Positions 53,197 to 61,165 of a stretch of DNA of 61,165 bases are shown here, in pieces. Under the pieces are notes generated by a model that did not search any database, was not told the DNA's origin, and saw only the letters and a list, made by a program, of their open reading frames with translations. Origin of the DNA: Chloroflexota bacterium (GTDB lineage: Bacteria; Chloroflexota; Dehalococcoidia; Dehalococcoidales; UBA5760); the NCBI GenBank assembly GCA_015222205.1, contig JADFUW010000023.1, positions 1 through 61,165 on the forward strand. Direction: 5' to 3'. Each line of letters opens with the position of its first letter. Positions within the stretch are counted from its first letter, which is position 1. Position numbers and translations under genes: made by a program.

Positions 53197-54009
53197 TTAC
53201 GATTTTACGGTTGGGAAACCCTCTGACTTCCACCTGATAAGCCCGTCCGATATATTATAGACTTCCCGGAAATTAAGCTCCGTCATTATAGCCAAGGTTC
53301 CTGTATCTACACCCCCACAGTGGCAGGTGTAGTAAACGAGGTAGGTATTATTCTTATCAAGCTTATCAAGCTCATCCTGAAAAGCTTCTGAATGGTAATC
53401 TATATTTATGGCATTTTCTATATGACCACCGGCAAAGTGTTCCGGGGCTTGCACATCAAGGATTACAAAATCGGGGTTGTCCTGGTTTTCCTGTATTAGG
53501 GTGAACGCCTCTTGAGGGGTAATATCTTCAATTATCTGGGTGGGTGTTCCCCGAATGGTTGGCAATCCTTCTTCCACCCATTGAATAATCCCACCCGTCA
53601 TATTGTAGGCTTCCCTGAAATCAAGCTCTACCATGATATCCAAAGCGTTTCTGCTTCGACCTCCACTTCGGCAGTAAATGAGGTAGGTTTTGTTCTTATC
53701 CAGCTTATCAAGCTCATTCTGGAAGTTTTCAGAGTGGTAATCTAAATTGATAGCATCTTCTATATGTTCCTCGGTAAATTCTTCCGGGGTTCGCACATCA
53801 ATAATGATAAAATCGGGATTGTCCTGGTTTTCCTGTATTAGGTTAAATGCCTCTTGAGGGGTAATATCTTCAATTATCTGGGTGGGCGTTTCCTGGGGTG
53901 GAGTCCCGGGTTCTGTGCCAGTGCAACCTGCCGTTAAGGTAACCCCGATAACTAGCGATACTACTAAGGGCGCTAGCAATATTAAGTTTTTTAGACTCTT
54001 TCTTGCCAT
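53197..54009 (-). CDS. Lipoprotein with two tandem rhodanese domains
   Basis: 270 residues. Signal peptide with lipobox LTAGC (Cys29), so it is anchored to the outer face of the membrane after LspA processing. Two rhodanese domains, about 45-150 and 160-268, start with the same EDITPQEAFxLIQENQDNPD. The first has an active-site loop CRSGGRS. The second reads YTCHCGGVDTG, so its nucleophile is shifted and probably degenerate. At DNA level an ~80-nt block (about 53465-53547 and 53812-53894) is almost identical, pointing to a recent duplication. Likely sulfur transfer or thiosulfate/polysulfide handling outside the cytoplasm. It is 54 nt downstream of the CxxC membrane protein. Confidence 0.83.
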   Translation of the reverse strand: MARKSLKNLILLAPLVVSLVIGVTLTAGCTGTEPGTPPQETPTQIIEDITPQEAFNLIQENQDNPDFIIIDVRTPEEFTEEHIEDAINLDYHSENFQNELDKLDKNKTYLIYCRSGGRSRNALDIMVELDFREAYNMTGGIIQWVEEGLPTIRGTPTQIIEDITPQEAFTLIQENQDNPDFVILDVQAPEHFAGGHIENAINIDYHSEAFQDELDKLDKNNTYLVYYTCHCGGVDTGTLAIMTELNFREVYNISDGLIRWKSEGFPTVKS

Positions 54010-54063
54010 GAGTTATCACCCCCTTTTTCTTTATTTTACATCATGTTTCACCCTCTATGACCG

Positions 54064-54372
54064 TTAGGGTAACAAATGTGGAGCAAAAAGGAGTAATACG
54101 CCTAAAATAAGTAGCACTGTCCCGCCTATTGGTTTGCAATACCTTGCATATTTGTCTGTTACCCTGTCATTGAATGGCTTTTGTTCATCGCAGTGTGAAC
54201 AGCCTGGAAGATAAAAGAAGTGCACCCCAAAACCTTCGCCAGCAGTTGAGGTTGCCACTTCCTGACCTGTAAATAGAAGGATGCCCCCCAAGATTATCAG
54301 AGATATGACTAAGTATCTCTTGAAGGGTTCTTGATAAAGTTTTCTCCAGAAGTCAGTCAGCTTATTATTCAT
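54064..54372 (-). CDS. Membrane protein with an isolated CxxC segment
   Basis: 102 residues: helix at about 18-36, then an outside loop with GVHFFYLPGCSHCDEQKP, then a second helix at about 80-99. The GCSHC with the preceding FFY strand is exactly the start of a thioredoxin fold, but only ~20 residues of it remain before KYARYCKPIGG. It may be a deletion-derived hybrid or a genuine small redox protein. Same strand as, and upstream of, the rhodanese gene, so a joint thiol role is possible. The ATG start lacks a good ribosome site. Confidence 0.5.
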   Translation of the reverse strand: MNNKLTDFWRKLYQEPFKRYLVISLIILGGILLFTGQEVATSTAGEGFGVHFFYLPGCSHCDEQKPFNDRVTDKYARYCKPIGGTVLLILGVLLLFAPHLLP

Positions 54373-54545
54373 TACTATAACTATAACAATAATAATATAT
54401 AATGATGGATTATGACAAATATCTTCCTTGTTCAGCTTCCCCGTGTCTTGCCGTGTCTTGCTAGGATAATTTCTGTCATTTTTGCCCCTCTATTTAATAG
54501 TTGTTTTTCGTGATATACTATGGGATTATAAAAAGGGAGGTTAAC

Positions 54546-55487
54546 TTGCAGGGTAAGGACTTACTTTCTGTATCTGACCTCAGTAGTGAGGGTATTCACT
54601 CACTTATTCAAGATGCGGCCGATATGAAAGCTAGAGGCTGGCTTTCTGTGCTTAGTGGTAAGACGCTAGCTCTCGTGTTTGAGAAGCCCTCGCTAAGAAC
54701 CAGGGTTAGCTTTGAGCTAGCTATGCGGCAGCTGGGTGGGGGGAGTATTTATCTGTCGCCCGCTGAGGTTGGTCTGGGGGAGCGTGAGTCGGTTTCTGAC
54801 ATTGCCCGTGTGCTCAGCCGCTATGTTGATGCTATTACCGCCCGCACCTTTTCTCACCAAACCCTAGAGAGTTTGGCTAACTATGCCGATGTGCCCGTAA
54901 TAAATGCCCTATCTGATTTAGAACACCCGTGCCAGGCATTGGCTGACCTGCTTACTATTTATGAGAAGAAGGGCGAGTTAGAAGGCCTGACCTTAGCCTT
55001 TATTGGCGACGGAAACAATGTGGCTCACAGTCTTATGTTAGCGGCTTCACTTATGGGGATGAAGTTCAGGATTGCTTCCCCGGCTGATTATGGGGTTCAG
55101 GAGGGGATACGGCATCTGGCGCAGGGCTACGCTCTTGGTAGCGGGGCAGAAATATTCTGCACCGAGGAGCCCCAGCGGGCAGTTAGTGGCGCTGATGTCA
55201 TTTATACTGATGCGTGGACGAGTATGGGGCAGGAGGCTGAGGCCGAAGAGCGGCGTCGGGTGTTTGCTGGCTATCAGGTAAATAGTGGGCTTCTGTCCTT
55301 AGCTAAAGGGGATGCCATATTGATGCATTGCCTGCCGGCACATAGAGGCGAGGAAGTAGAGGAGGGTATTCTAGATAGTCCACGGTCGGTCGTCTTCGAC
55401 CAGGCTGAGAATAGGCTGCACATGCAGAAAGCACTGCTGGCGATGATGCTCGGTGGTTTGGAGATACCACTAGCTGGTTATCGATAG
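54546..55487 (+). CDS. argF: Ornithine carbamoyltransferase
   Basis: Joins carbamoyl phosphate and ornithine to citrulline in arginine synthesis. 313 residues from TTG 54546, behind AAAGGGAGG; the frame extends upstream to 54501 but with no site. The carbamoyl-phosphate loop is KPSLRTRVSFE (SxRTR). The ornithine loop is MHCLPAHRGEEV (HCLP), and DLLTIYEKKG and DAWTSMGQE also fit. Leu in place of the usual Thr within SxRT is noticeable but occurs in relatives. No other arg genes are adjacent, so it is probably regulated on its own. Confidence 0.93.
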   Translation: MQGKDLLSVSDLSSEGIHSLIQDAADMKARGWLSVLSGKTLALVFEKPSLRTRVSFELAMRQLGGGSIYLSPAEVGLGERESVSDIARVLSRYVDAITARTFSHQTLESLANYADVPVINALSDLEHPCQALADLLTIYEKKGELEGLTLAFIGDGNNVAHSLMLAASLMGMKFRIASPADYGVQEGIRHLAQGYALGSGAEIFCTEEPQRAVSGADVIYTDAWTSMGQEAEAEERRRVFAGYQVNSGLLSLAKGDAILMHCLPAHRGEEVEEGILDSPRSVVFDQAENRLHMQKALLAMMLGGLEIPLAGYR

Positions 55488-55496
55488 GGGGATAAT

Positions 55497-56156
55497 ATGA
55501 ATGTATCAGGAACCATAAAGACATGGATCTGGTGTCCCATTATCATAACGGTACTGGCGTTAATTAGCTCTATATATAACTGGCCAATCTCAGCTTCGGC
55601 ACCAACCCTGGTTACTATCTTAGTTATTGGCCTGGTGATAGCCGTAACTGGAGTCAGGAGAAAGGACCTGGAGTTTTCACTACTGAGGCTCAGGCAAATA
55701 GCTGGATATTTTAATCGTCGGTTTATGGGCGATTCGTCTCTGTCTATCTTTGCTATTATAGATAGCCTATTCAGTATTGATAATCCTAAGTTATGGGATT
55801 GGGCGCGGGCGTGTGATATGTCAAAGCGGGTTTTCAATACCTGGTGTGATAGCTTCATCAACCGGATGGAGAGTGATGTCAGAAGTGGCCGGCTCAAAGA
55901 TTACCTGTATACCTATTTGAATGAGCTGTGGCTGGTAAATAATCATTATTTTGAATTTATCGAGCAGTTTTACGAGGTGGCAGAGAAGGTCGAAATCCCA
56001 CCGGAAACGGTAGACCAGTACAATAGACTGGTGGTGGAATACAACGCCTTTGCCCAGGAGTTCCGAGAAAGTATTAGCGGGTTTAAGAGGATTACCCGAA
56101 CTGAGATTGAACCCCCCAGCGTGAGATTTGCTCAAGAGCTAGCGCCGGTAAAGTAA
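55497..56156 (+). CDS. Membrane protein of unknown function downstream of argF
   Basis: 219 residues. Two N-terminal membrane helices (about 10-28 and 34-52) precede ~165 cytoplasmic residues that are helical and acidic/basic mixed (RLRQIAGYFNRRFMG, WARACDMSKRVFNTW, DYLYTYLNELWLVNNHYFEF). No enzyme motif. Possible adaptor or scaffold. It begins 10 nt after argF with GATAGGGGGATAAT ahead of the ATG, so probably in the same transcript. Family not recognised. Confidence 0.55.
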   Translation: MNVSGTIKTWIWCPIIITVLALISSIYNWPISASAPTLVTILVIGLVIAVTGVRRKDLEFSLLRLRQIAGYFNRRFMGDSSLSIFAIIDSLFSIDNPKLWDWARACDMSKRVFNTWCDSFINRMESDVRSGRLKDYLYTYLNELWLVNNHYFEFIEQFYEVAEKVEIPPETVDQYNRLVVEYNAFAQEFRESISGFKRITRTEIEPPSVRFAQELAPVK

Positions 56157-56167
56157 TATATTATTTA

Positions 56168-56325
56168 TCTACCTCACCCCCTCAAGTCCCCCTCTCTATG
56201 ATGGACATATATTCCTGTTATGAGGGGAAGAATACTAAAAGAGGGGTGAAGCCCTCTTAGACATCCTGTTAGCTCAGGGTGTATCCTTTAGATAAAGGGG
56301 AGGGATAAAGGGTGAGGGGGTTGGT
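56168..56325 (+). repeat. Two-hairpin dispersed repeat, locus C (composite)
   Basis: Starts TACCTCACCCCC, carries the AAAAGAGGGGTGAAGCCCTC hairpin of the family, and ends GGGATAAAGGGTGAGGGGGT, the reverse complement of the family's left end. So it is longer than loci A and B and has imperfect inverted ends. It fills the gap between the argF operon and der; nothing else is seen there. Confidence 0.7.
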
Positions 56326-56361
56326 AAATAATCTCTACAGGGAGCTTGGGAGGAGGCGGCT

Positions 56362-57675
56362 GTGAGTAAGCCTATTGTGGCTATTGTCGGTAGACAGAAT
56401 GTAGGTAAGTCTACCCTTTTAAATCGCCTGGCAGGTAAGCCGATAGCTATTACAGATGATTTGCCGGGGACAACCCGTGACCGCCTGTTGGCTCATGTCC
56501 CCTTACCGGGAAATGAATTCACCATAGTTGATACCGGCGGTCTAGAACTAAGACCTGATTCTAATATGGCTCGGGAGGTTAACGAACAGGTTGAGGCGGC
56601 TATTGCAGATGCGGATGCCATTATTTTTTTAGTGAATGTCAGGGATGGGGTGATGCCTGCCGACCTGGAAATAGCAGACCGGCTTCGCCAGATAAGTAAA
56701 GCCGTAGTACTGGTGGCGAATAAGGCAGATAATGCCAGGTATGAGGCTGGGGCGGTAGAATTTTATGAGTTGGGGCTGGGTGAGCCACTGGCCATCAGCG
56801 CTTATCACGGGCGGGGTGTAGCTGGGCTGCTGAACAGGATTGCCTCTTTGTTACCAGTGCCGTCGCTGGCTGAGGCTGAGCCGGAGGCTATTAAAGTGGC
56901 TATTGTCGGTAGACCAAATGTGGGTAAATCGGCACTACTAAATGCTATCCTGGGTGACGAGAGGGCTATTGTCGATGATGTTCCCGGTACTACCCGTGAT
57001 GCCATAGATACCTTATTTGACTTTAATGGGGAAAATGTGCTACTTATTGATACCGCTGGTATCAGGCGGCGTGGGCGATTAAGGGGTGGGGTGGAGCGGT
57101 ATAGTGTCATCCGTGCTTTACGGGCTATTGACCGTGCCGATATTGCCCTGCTGGTTCTTGATGCTACGGAGTTAGTGACAGCTCAGGATATGCATGTTGC
57201 TGGTTATATCCGAGGGGCAGCTAAAGGGGTTGTGCTGGTAGTTAATAAGTGGGACCTGGTTGATGGTGGGAGTGCGGCTGAGTGTAGCCGATACCTGAGG
57301 AGCTACTTTAAGTTTGTGGCTTACGCACCAGTGCTATATGCTTCAGCTAAACTGGGATGGGGGGTGGATAAGATTATGCCTCAAGTACACGAGATATATC
57401 AGGAGAGGCTTAAGCGGCTGTCTACCGCCACCGTAAATAGTGCTGTCCAGCAGGCAGTAGCTGCTCACGGCTTACCCCGAAGGGGTAGTCGGCAGTTAAA
57501 GATTCTGTATGCCACTCAGGTTGAAGTGAATCCGCCAACCTTTGTCTTTTTCGTTAATGACCCCCGGCTAATGCATTTCTCATACCAGCGCTACCTTGAG
57601 AATAGGTTGCGCCAGTCATTTGGCTTTACCGGTACACCAATCCGTTTTGCCTTTAAAACGAGGGGGGAGCAGTGA
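56362..57675 (+). CDS. der: Ribosome biogenesis GTPase Der (EngA)
   Basis: 437 residues with two tandem GTPase domains and a C-terminal KH-like domain. First P-loop GRQNVGKST near residue 9, with DTGG (G3) and NKAD (G4). Second P-loop GRPNVGKSA near 186, with DTAG and NKWD. Assembles the 50S subunit. GTG start behind GGGAGGAGG. It overlaps plsY by 4 nt; the der-plsY-gpsA order is common in bacteria and joins ribosome assembly with phospholipid synthesis. Confidence 0.95.
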   Translation: MSKPIVAIVGRQNVGKSTLLNRLAGKPIAITDDLPGTTRDRLLAHVPLPGNEFTIVDTGGLELRPDSNMAREVNEQVEAAIADADAIIFLVNVRDGVMPADLEIADRLRQISKAVVLVANKADNARYEAGAVEFYELGLGEPLAISAYHGRGVAGLLNRIASLLPVPSLAEAEPEAIKVAIVGRPNVGKSALLNAILGDERAIVDDVPGTTRDAIDTLFDFNGENVLLIDTAGIRRRGRLRGGVERYSVIRALRAIDRADIALLVLDATELVTAQDMHVAGYIRGAAKGVVLVVNKWDLVDGGSAAECSRYLRSYFKFVAYAPVLYASAKLGWGVDKIMPQVHEIYQERLKRLSTATVNSAVQQAVAAHGLPRRGSRQLKILYATQVEVNPPTFVFFVNDPRLMHFSYQRYLENRLRQSFGFTGTPIRFAFKTRGEQ

Positions 57676-58361
57676 TAATCACCAAGTTTATTCTGGTAGC
57701 GGTAGTTGGTTACCTTCTAGGTTCTATCCCTTTTGGCCTGATAATAAGCAAACGGATGTCCAAGGTAGATGTCAGGCAGTATGGTAGTGGCAAGCTCGGG
57801 ACGACCAATGTGCTCAGGACGGCTGGTGGCAAAGCGGCGGTTCTTGTTTTTGTCTTAGACCTGCTGAAAGGGATGCTGGCGGTATTATTCGCCGGGTTAA
57901 TATTTGGTAGAGGATATCTGGTGATAGGTGGTTTTCACTGGGGGGTGCTGATGGCTCAGGTCATAGCGGCTCTGGCGGCTATTGCAGGACATAATCGGTC
58001 GGTATTTCTTGGGTTTCGTGGTGGGGGGAGGGGTGTGGCTACCTTTTTTGGCGGGCTAGCTGCTTTATTCCCACCGGTAGCACTTATCGGTGGTGAGGTT
58101 TTTCTTATCGGAGCTGGTCTAACCAAGTTTGTTTCCCTGGCCTCTATTGCTGCCGCCGTAAGTACCTACGCCGTACTTATCCCCTTGACTATTCTGCATA
58201 GATTCCCTGTTGAGTATCTGGTTTATGCCCTAATTGGTACCATTGTTATTTTTATTATGCACCGGGATAATATTAGCCGGTTACTGTCAGGCAGGGAGCG
58301 TAAGCTAGGCGAGAAGGTCAGGCTAAGGCGTAATTCCTTGCCTCATACCTCAAAGCTATGA
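57672..58361 (+). CDS. plsY: Glycerol-3-phosphate acyltransferase PlsY
   Basis: Transfers acyl groups from acyl-phosphate to glycerol 3-phosphate, the first phospholipid step. 229 residues with five to six membrane helices. GYLLGSIPFGLIISK, GSGKLGTTNVLRTAGGK and GHNRSVFLGFRGGGRGVAT are the three PlsY motifs. Starts at GTG in a 4-nt overlap with der. The C-terminal ~25 residues are charged. gpsA, which makes its glycerol 3-phosphate, follows 37 nt later. Confidence 0.93.
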   Translation: MIITKFILVAVVGYLLGSIPFGLIISKRMSKVDVRQYGSGKLGTTNVLRTAGGKAAVLVFVLDLLKGMLAVLFAGLIFGRGYLVIGGFHWGVLMAQVIAALAAIAGHNRSVFLGFRGGGRGVATFFGGLAALFPPVALIGGEVFLIGAGLTKFVSLASIAAAVSTYAVLIPLTILHRFPVEYLVYALIGTIVIFIMHRDNISRLLSGRERKLGEKVRLRRNSLPHTSKL

Positions 58362-58398
58362 TTTTAAGAGCTCTAAAACGATGACCATGAGGTAAGAT

Positions 58399-59445
58399 AT
58401 GTCCAAGATTGCTATTATTGGCACCACAAGTTGGGGGAAAACCCTGGGGATGGTACTTGCCAATAAGGGACAACAGGTTATATTATGGGCACGGACCGAC
58501 CGGGAAGCTGCTGAACTCAGAAACGGTAGGTCTAACTCGGTTCTACCCTTTGGTATTACCTTCCCCCCTCAGCTATCTATTACCAGTTCCTTAAGTGAAG
58601 CTTTAGATGGGGCGCAGGCACTAATTCTAGCGGTACCCTCCCAGACCATGCGACAGAACATCAGATTGGCTAAAGGCTATCTTAATCGGTCGGTGCTGGT
58701 GGTAAGCGCGGCTAAAGGGCTGGAGTTAGGTAGCAATAGGCGTATGTCAGAGGTAATTGCTGAGGAGATACTTCCTGATTTTTGTTCTAATATTTGTGTG
58801 CTCTCTGGGCCTAACCTCTCCCGCGAGATTATTCGTGATTTACCCGCGGCTACGGTGGTAGCCGCTGAGGATGAAGCTGTAGCCCAGAAAGCCCAGAGGC
58901 TACTCTCAACGGCTAAATTTTGTGTTTATACCAATACTGATGTTATCGGGGTGGAGCTGGGGGGGGTATTGAAAAATATCGTTGCTCTGGGTGCCGGCAT
59001 GGTTGATGGGCTCGGTTTTGGGGATAACACCAAGGCAGCCCTTATTACCCGTGGCCTAATCGAGGTAGCGGCTCTGGGGGTTGCTCTTGGGGCAAACCCA
59101 CTCACCTTTACCGGCTTAGCCGGTCTGGGTGATGCTGTTGCTACCTGTGCCAGCCCGCTGAGTCGTAATCACTACGTCGGTGTAGAGTTGGCCAAGGGAC
59201 GCTCGCTGGAGGAGATAACAGCCTCAATGACCGGCATAGCTGAAGGGGTGAATACGACTATTGCGGCGAGAAATCTCGCCCGACAGCAGGGGCTGGGAAT
59301 GCCGGTTACGGAGAAGATTTATCAGGTGTTATTTGAAGACGCTGACCCTCGCCAGGTAGTAGCTGAAATAACATCGGCTGAGGCTAGCCATGAGTTAGCC
59401 GGGCAGAACTGGGAATTTTTTTCCTTTTCTCATCGCCGGAAGTAG
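58399..59445 (+). CDS. gpsA: NAD(P)-dependent glycerol-3-phosphate dehydrogenase
   Basis: Reduces dihydroxyacetone phosphate to glycerol 3-phosphate for phospholipids. 348 residues. The Rossmann motif reads IIGTTSWGKTLG where most members have GAGSWGTALA, so the first Gly-x-Gly is altered and dinucleotide preference could differ. GGVLKNIVALGAGMVDGLGFG contains the catalytic Lys. It works with PlsY immediately upstream. GAGGTAAG precedes ATG 58399. Confidence 0.93.
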   Translation: MSKIAIIGTTSWGKTLGMVLANKGQQVILWARTDREAAELRNGRSNSVLPFGITFPPQLSITSSLSEALDGAQALILAVPSQTMRQNIRLAKGYLNRSVLVVSAAKGLELGSNRRMSEVIAEEILPDFCSNICVLSGPNLSREIIRDLPAATVVAAEDEAVAQKAQRLLSTAKFCVYTNTDVIGVELGGVLKNIVALGAGMVDGLGFGDNTKAALITRGLIEVAALGVALGANPLTFTGLAGLGDAVATCASPLSRNHYVGVELAKGRSLEEITASMTGIAEGVNTTIAARNLARQQGLGMPVTEKIYQVLFEDADPRQVVAEITSAEASHELAGQNWEFFSFSHRRK

Positions 59446-59526
59446 TGCTGAGGTGTGTTAGGTCACCCTGAATGCTTACGGCCCACCAGAGTCGCTTTTG
59501 CCTAATCTGGCTAGAAGCCCCATATT

Positions 59527-60600
59527 TTAAGAGTATTTTTCTGCTGGGCCTAGGGTTTTCGCCAGCTCCTCGAAGAGTTGGCGTTGCTTTTTAGTTAATG
59601 AATCGGGGGTAACCACATTTAGGGTAACGAGCTGGTCACCACGTCCCCTTCTATGGAGATGAGGGATACCTTTATTCTTAAGCCTAAAGACCTGACCTGT
59701 CTGACTGCCTGCTGACACCTTAATTGTGATTTTACCATCTAGTGTAGGCACGTCTACTTCGGCGCCGAGGGCGGCTTGAGCAAAGTTAATAGGTAGTTCG
59801 TATAGGGTATCATCACCATCACGGGTGAAAGCCTCATGCTGTTTCACAGTCAGGGAAATGTAGAGGTCGCCTGGGGAGCCGCCTCTGTCTCCAGCATGAC
59901 CCTCACCACTGAGGCGTATTTGGGTGCCATTGTTAACTCCAGCCGGGATTCTGACTGAGATACGGCACTCGTGCTTTTCCTTACCTGTCCCCCGGCACCG
60001 GGGGCAGGGCTCAGTGATAATTCTGCCCTCGCCATGGCACTGGGAGCAGGTGGCGATATTAGTAAAGTGACCAAAGATACTCTGCTGGACACGATGCACC
60101 TGCCCGCTACCATTACAGCTAGGGCATCGGTTGGGTTTGGTGCCTGGCTTGCAGCCAGTGCCTTGACATAGGGAACAATTCCCCGTGCGTAGAATATCTA
60201 TTTCTCTTTTGCAACCAAAGGCAGCTTCCTCAAAGGTAATAATAGTATTATAGCTGAGGTCAGCGCCGCGCTGTGGACCTCGGTGAGCGGTACTAGCTAC
60301 TCCGCCGAAGAAAGTATCGAAGATATCACCGAAACCACCAAAGTTAAAGCCTTCAAAACCGCGCCCAAAAAGTCCCTCGGTGTCACCATGACCAAAGCGG
60401 TCGTAGGCAACGCGCTTATCCGGGTCGGAGAGCACTTCGTAAGCCTCGTTTGCCTCTTTAAATTTTTCCCCGGCGGTATCATCACGGTTGTGGTCAGGAT
60501 GATACTTGAAGGCTAGCTTACGGAAAGCCCTCTTTATTTCCTCGTCGGTAGCATTTTTAGGGATACCGAGGACTTCATAGTAATCTCGCTTTGCTGGCAT
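59527..60600 (-). CDS. dnaJ: Chaperone protein DnaJ
   Basis: Hsp40 co-chaperone of DnaK. 357 residues, slightly short. J domain with [10 protein letters not shown] (HPD tripeptide), a Gly/Phe-rich linker ([15 protein letters not shown]), four zinc repeats [32 protein letters not shown], then two substrate-binding beta domains. No dnaK or grpE next to it. Its leader reads through the GGGGGTGAGGTAG of repeat locus D, which is the nearest ribosome-site-like sequence. Confidence 0.96.
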   Translation of the reverse strand: MPAKRDYYEVLGIPKNATDEEIKRAFRKLAFKYHPDHNRDDTAGEKFKEANEAYEVLSDPDKRVAYDRFGHGDTEGLFGRGFEGFNFGGFGDIFDTFFGGVASTAHRGPQRGADLSYNTIITFEEAAFGCKREIDILRTGNCSLCQGTGCKPGTKPNRCPSCNGSGQVHRVQQSIFGHFTNIATCSQCHGEGRIITEPCPRCRGTGKEKHECRISVRIPAGVNNGTQIRLSGEGHAGDRGGSPGDLYISLTVKQHEAFTRDGDDTLYELPINFAQAALGAEVDVPTLDGKITIKVSAGSQTGQVFRLKNKGIPHLHRRGRGDQLVTLNVVTPDSLTKKQRQLFEELAKTLGPAEKYS

Positions 60601-60607
60601 TTATTTT

Positions 60608-60637
60608 CTACCTCACCCCCTTGTTCCCCTCTCCTTC
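60608..60637 (+). repeat. Two-hairpin dispersed repeat, locus D (left arm only)
   Basis: CTACCTCACCCCCTTGTTCC followed by CTCTCCTTCAA: the left end of the family up to the tip of its first hairpin, then cut off exactly at the start of the recombinase remnant. Directly upstream of dnaJ. Confidence 0.65.
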
Positions 60638-60785
60638 AACCGTGGTGTACGCAAGGTAAAACTCCCACGGTTTCCTCGGAGACACTATACGGAGGCATAG
60701 GGATAGTATAATACATTTTTGCTTTTGATTCACCCACCTCAATCCTTTCTACAAAGGACTTGAAGAAGCTCCTTTGCTCAGTTAT
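60636..60785 (-). pseudogene. 3' remnant of a large serine recombinase
   Basis: The minus-strand frame encodes QRSFFKSFVERIEVGESKAK followed by MYYTIPMPP and ends VLPCVHHG. This resembles the C-terminal end of large serine recombinases (resolvase/integrase family), whose last strands read F-(I/F)-K-x-F-V-x-x-I-E-V ... YTIP-(L/M)-PP. The ~450 upstream residues, including the catalytic Ser domain, are absent, and the frame further up is unrelated. So it is a relic of a mobile element. Confidence 0.5.
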
Positions 60786-60967
60786 GGAGGATTTATGGTG
60801 GCTGGGCATCTTGGTTGGTTGGGTTGTCGTAGCCAGTGTCGTCACGGTCAGGTTTTTTCGGTGGGAGTGGCATCTCAGAACGTCACCACCGTTGAACGAC
60901 GGCCTCAATTGCACCTTTTAGCGTTTCGTGCAATGCTTCTATTTTCAATGCTATAATAATATTGGCT
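60786..60967. other. Intergenic stretch after the recombinase relic
   Basis: Nothing I can support as a gene; it probably contains decayed mobile-element DNA between the recombinase relic and the DUF5679 gene. Confidence 0.4.
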
Positions 60968-61108
60968 TCAACCTTTTCCTATTCTGAACATCTTGGTCCC
61001 ACACACAGGACATATGCCTTGGGTTGCCGGCTTGCCATTCTTCATGGTGATAGCCTTGGTATCCTTCATTTCCCTTTTAGTACGACATTTCATACAGTAT
61101 GCTTGCAT
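60968..61108 (-). CDS. DUF5679 zinc-ribbon micro-protein
   Basis: 46 residues, found by eye because it is very short. It begins MQAYCMKCRTKREMKDTKAI, continues with NGKPATQG and ICPVCGTKMFRIGK. The Cys pairs CMKC and CPVC form a zinc ribbon, and the overall text is that of the DUF5679 family, frequent in Chloroflexota. AGGAGGT lies 8 nt upstream of the ATG. Function unknown. This is one of the better taxonomic clues in the window. Confidence 0.9.
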   Translation of the reverse strand: MQAYCMKCRTKREMKDTKAITMKNGKPATQGICPVCGTKMFRIGKG

Positions 61109-61165
61109 TAGGTTTACCTCCTCGTTGGTATGTTTGGTATGAACAGTAAACTATTCCCTCCCACG

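Noticed and set aside
60774-60956. Open frame on the + strand opposite the recombinase relic
   Set aside because: No ribosome site and no protein-like pattern; the minus-strand relic explains the openness.
1-61165. CRISPR arrays, rRNA operons, complete insertion sequences or prophage
   Set aside because: Looked for regularly spaced direct repeats, rRNA landmarks, transposase motifs and phage structural proteins on both strands; only relics and the dispersed hairpin repeats were found.

Overview
The window is a stretch of an ordinary bacterial chromosome, about half G+C, packed with housekeeping genes on both strands. It has two CCA-encoding tRNA genes, bacterial-type promoters (TTGACA/TATAAT spaced 17-18) and a core gene set. 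The protein flavour suggests an anaerobic member of the Chloroflexota close to the Dehalococcoidia: a DhnA-type class I aldolase, a GuaB3-type IMPDH paralogue, an EF-G2-like GTPase, TreT, a DUF5679 micro-protein, YedF/DUF3343 selenium-metabolism-type proteins, many radical SAM enzymes and an iron-sulfur flavoprotein. That assignment is inferred from family recognition, not from a search.

Layout. 0-9.8 kb: tRNA-Pro, aspartokinase, a TPR protein, gyrA, a B12/radical SAM protein, an MBL hydrolase, and a pfkA-aldolase glycolytic pair. 9.8-12.6 kb: a tight DUF3343 / YjeF-like kinase / YedF / HIT operon, then tRNA-Glu. 12.7-17.8 kb: VTT and MFS membrane proteins, a radical SAM-SPASM/DUF1464 pair, and a HEPN-like gene that looks inserted in front of prfA. 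17.9-32.1 kb: prfA-prmC, EF-G2, Ldh2 dehydrogenase, a DUF350-like/transglutaminase pair, nitroreductase, pcm, xerD, an unknown conserved protein, TreT, GuaB3 and DegV. 32.2-40.9 kb: rsmI, a zinc micro-protein, metG, polyprenyl synthase, moaE, ftsH, an Xyl/Nfo TIM barrel, a DksA-like protein and lspA. 41.1-44.6 kb: accessory DNA with a small regulator-like gene behind a palindromic operator, rluD, and an A+T-rich three-gene cassette whose central gene looks like an EVE (modified-base reader) domain fused to a PD-(D/E)XK nuclease. 44.7-61 kb: gltX, a flavoprotein, a PflX-type radical SAM protein, small membrane proteins, mutM, polA, a tandem rhodanese lipoprotein, argF, der-plsY-gpsA, dnaJ and a DUF5679 gene.

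Gene remains are also visible: the last ~80 codons of a cation-diffusion-facilitator gene (about 52.9-53.1 kb) and the last ~45 codons of a large serine recombinase (about 60.6-60.8 kb). A two-hairpin, C/G-rich dispersed repeat occurs at four intergenic sites (31.1, 48.1, 56.2, 60.6 kb).

The best candidates for something undescribed are: the EVE-nuclease cassette (43.1-44.6 kb), a possible modification-dependent restriction system; the HEPN gene bracketed by a duplicated promoter (16.96-17.95 kb); the DUF3343-kinase-YedF operon; the radical SAM-DUF1464 pair; and the operator-controlled small gene at 41.2 kb. None of these functions can be proved from the sequence alone.
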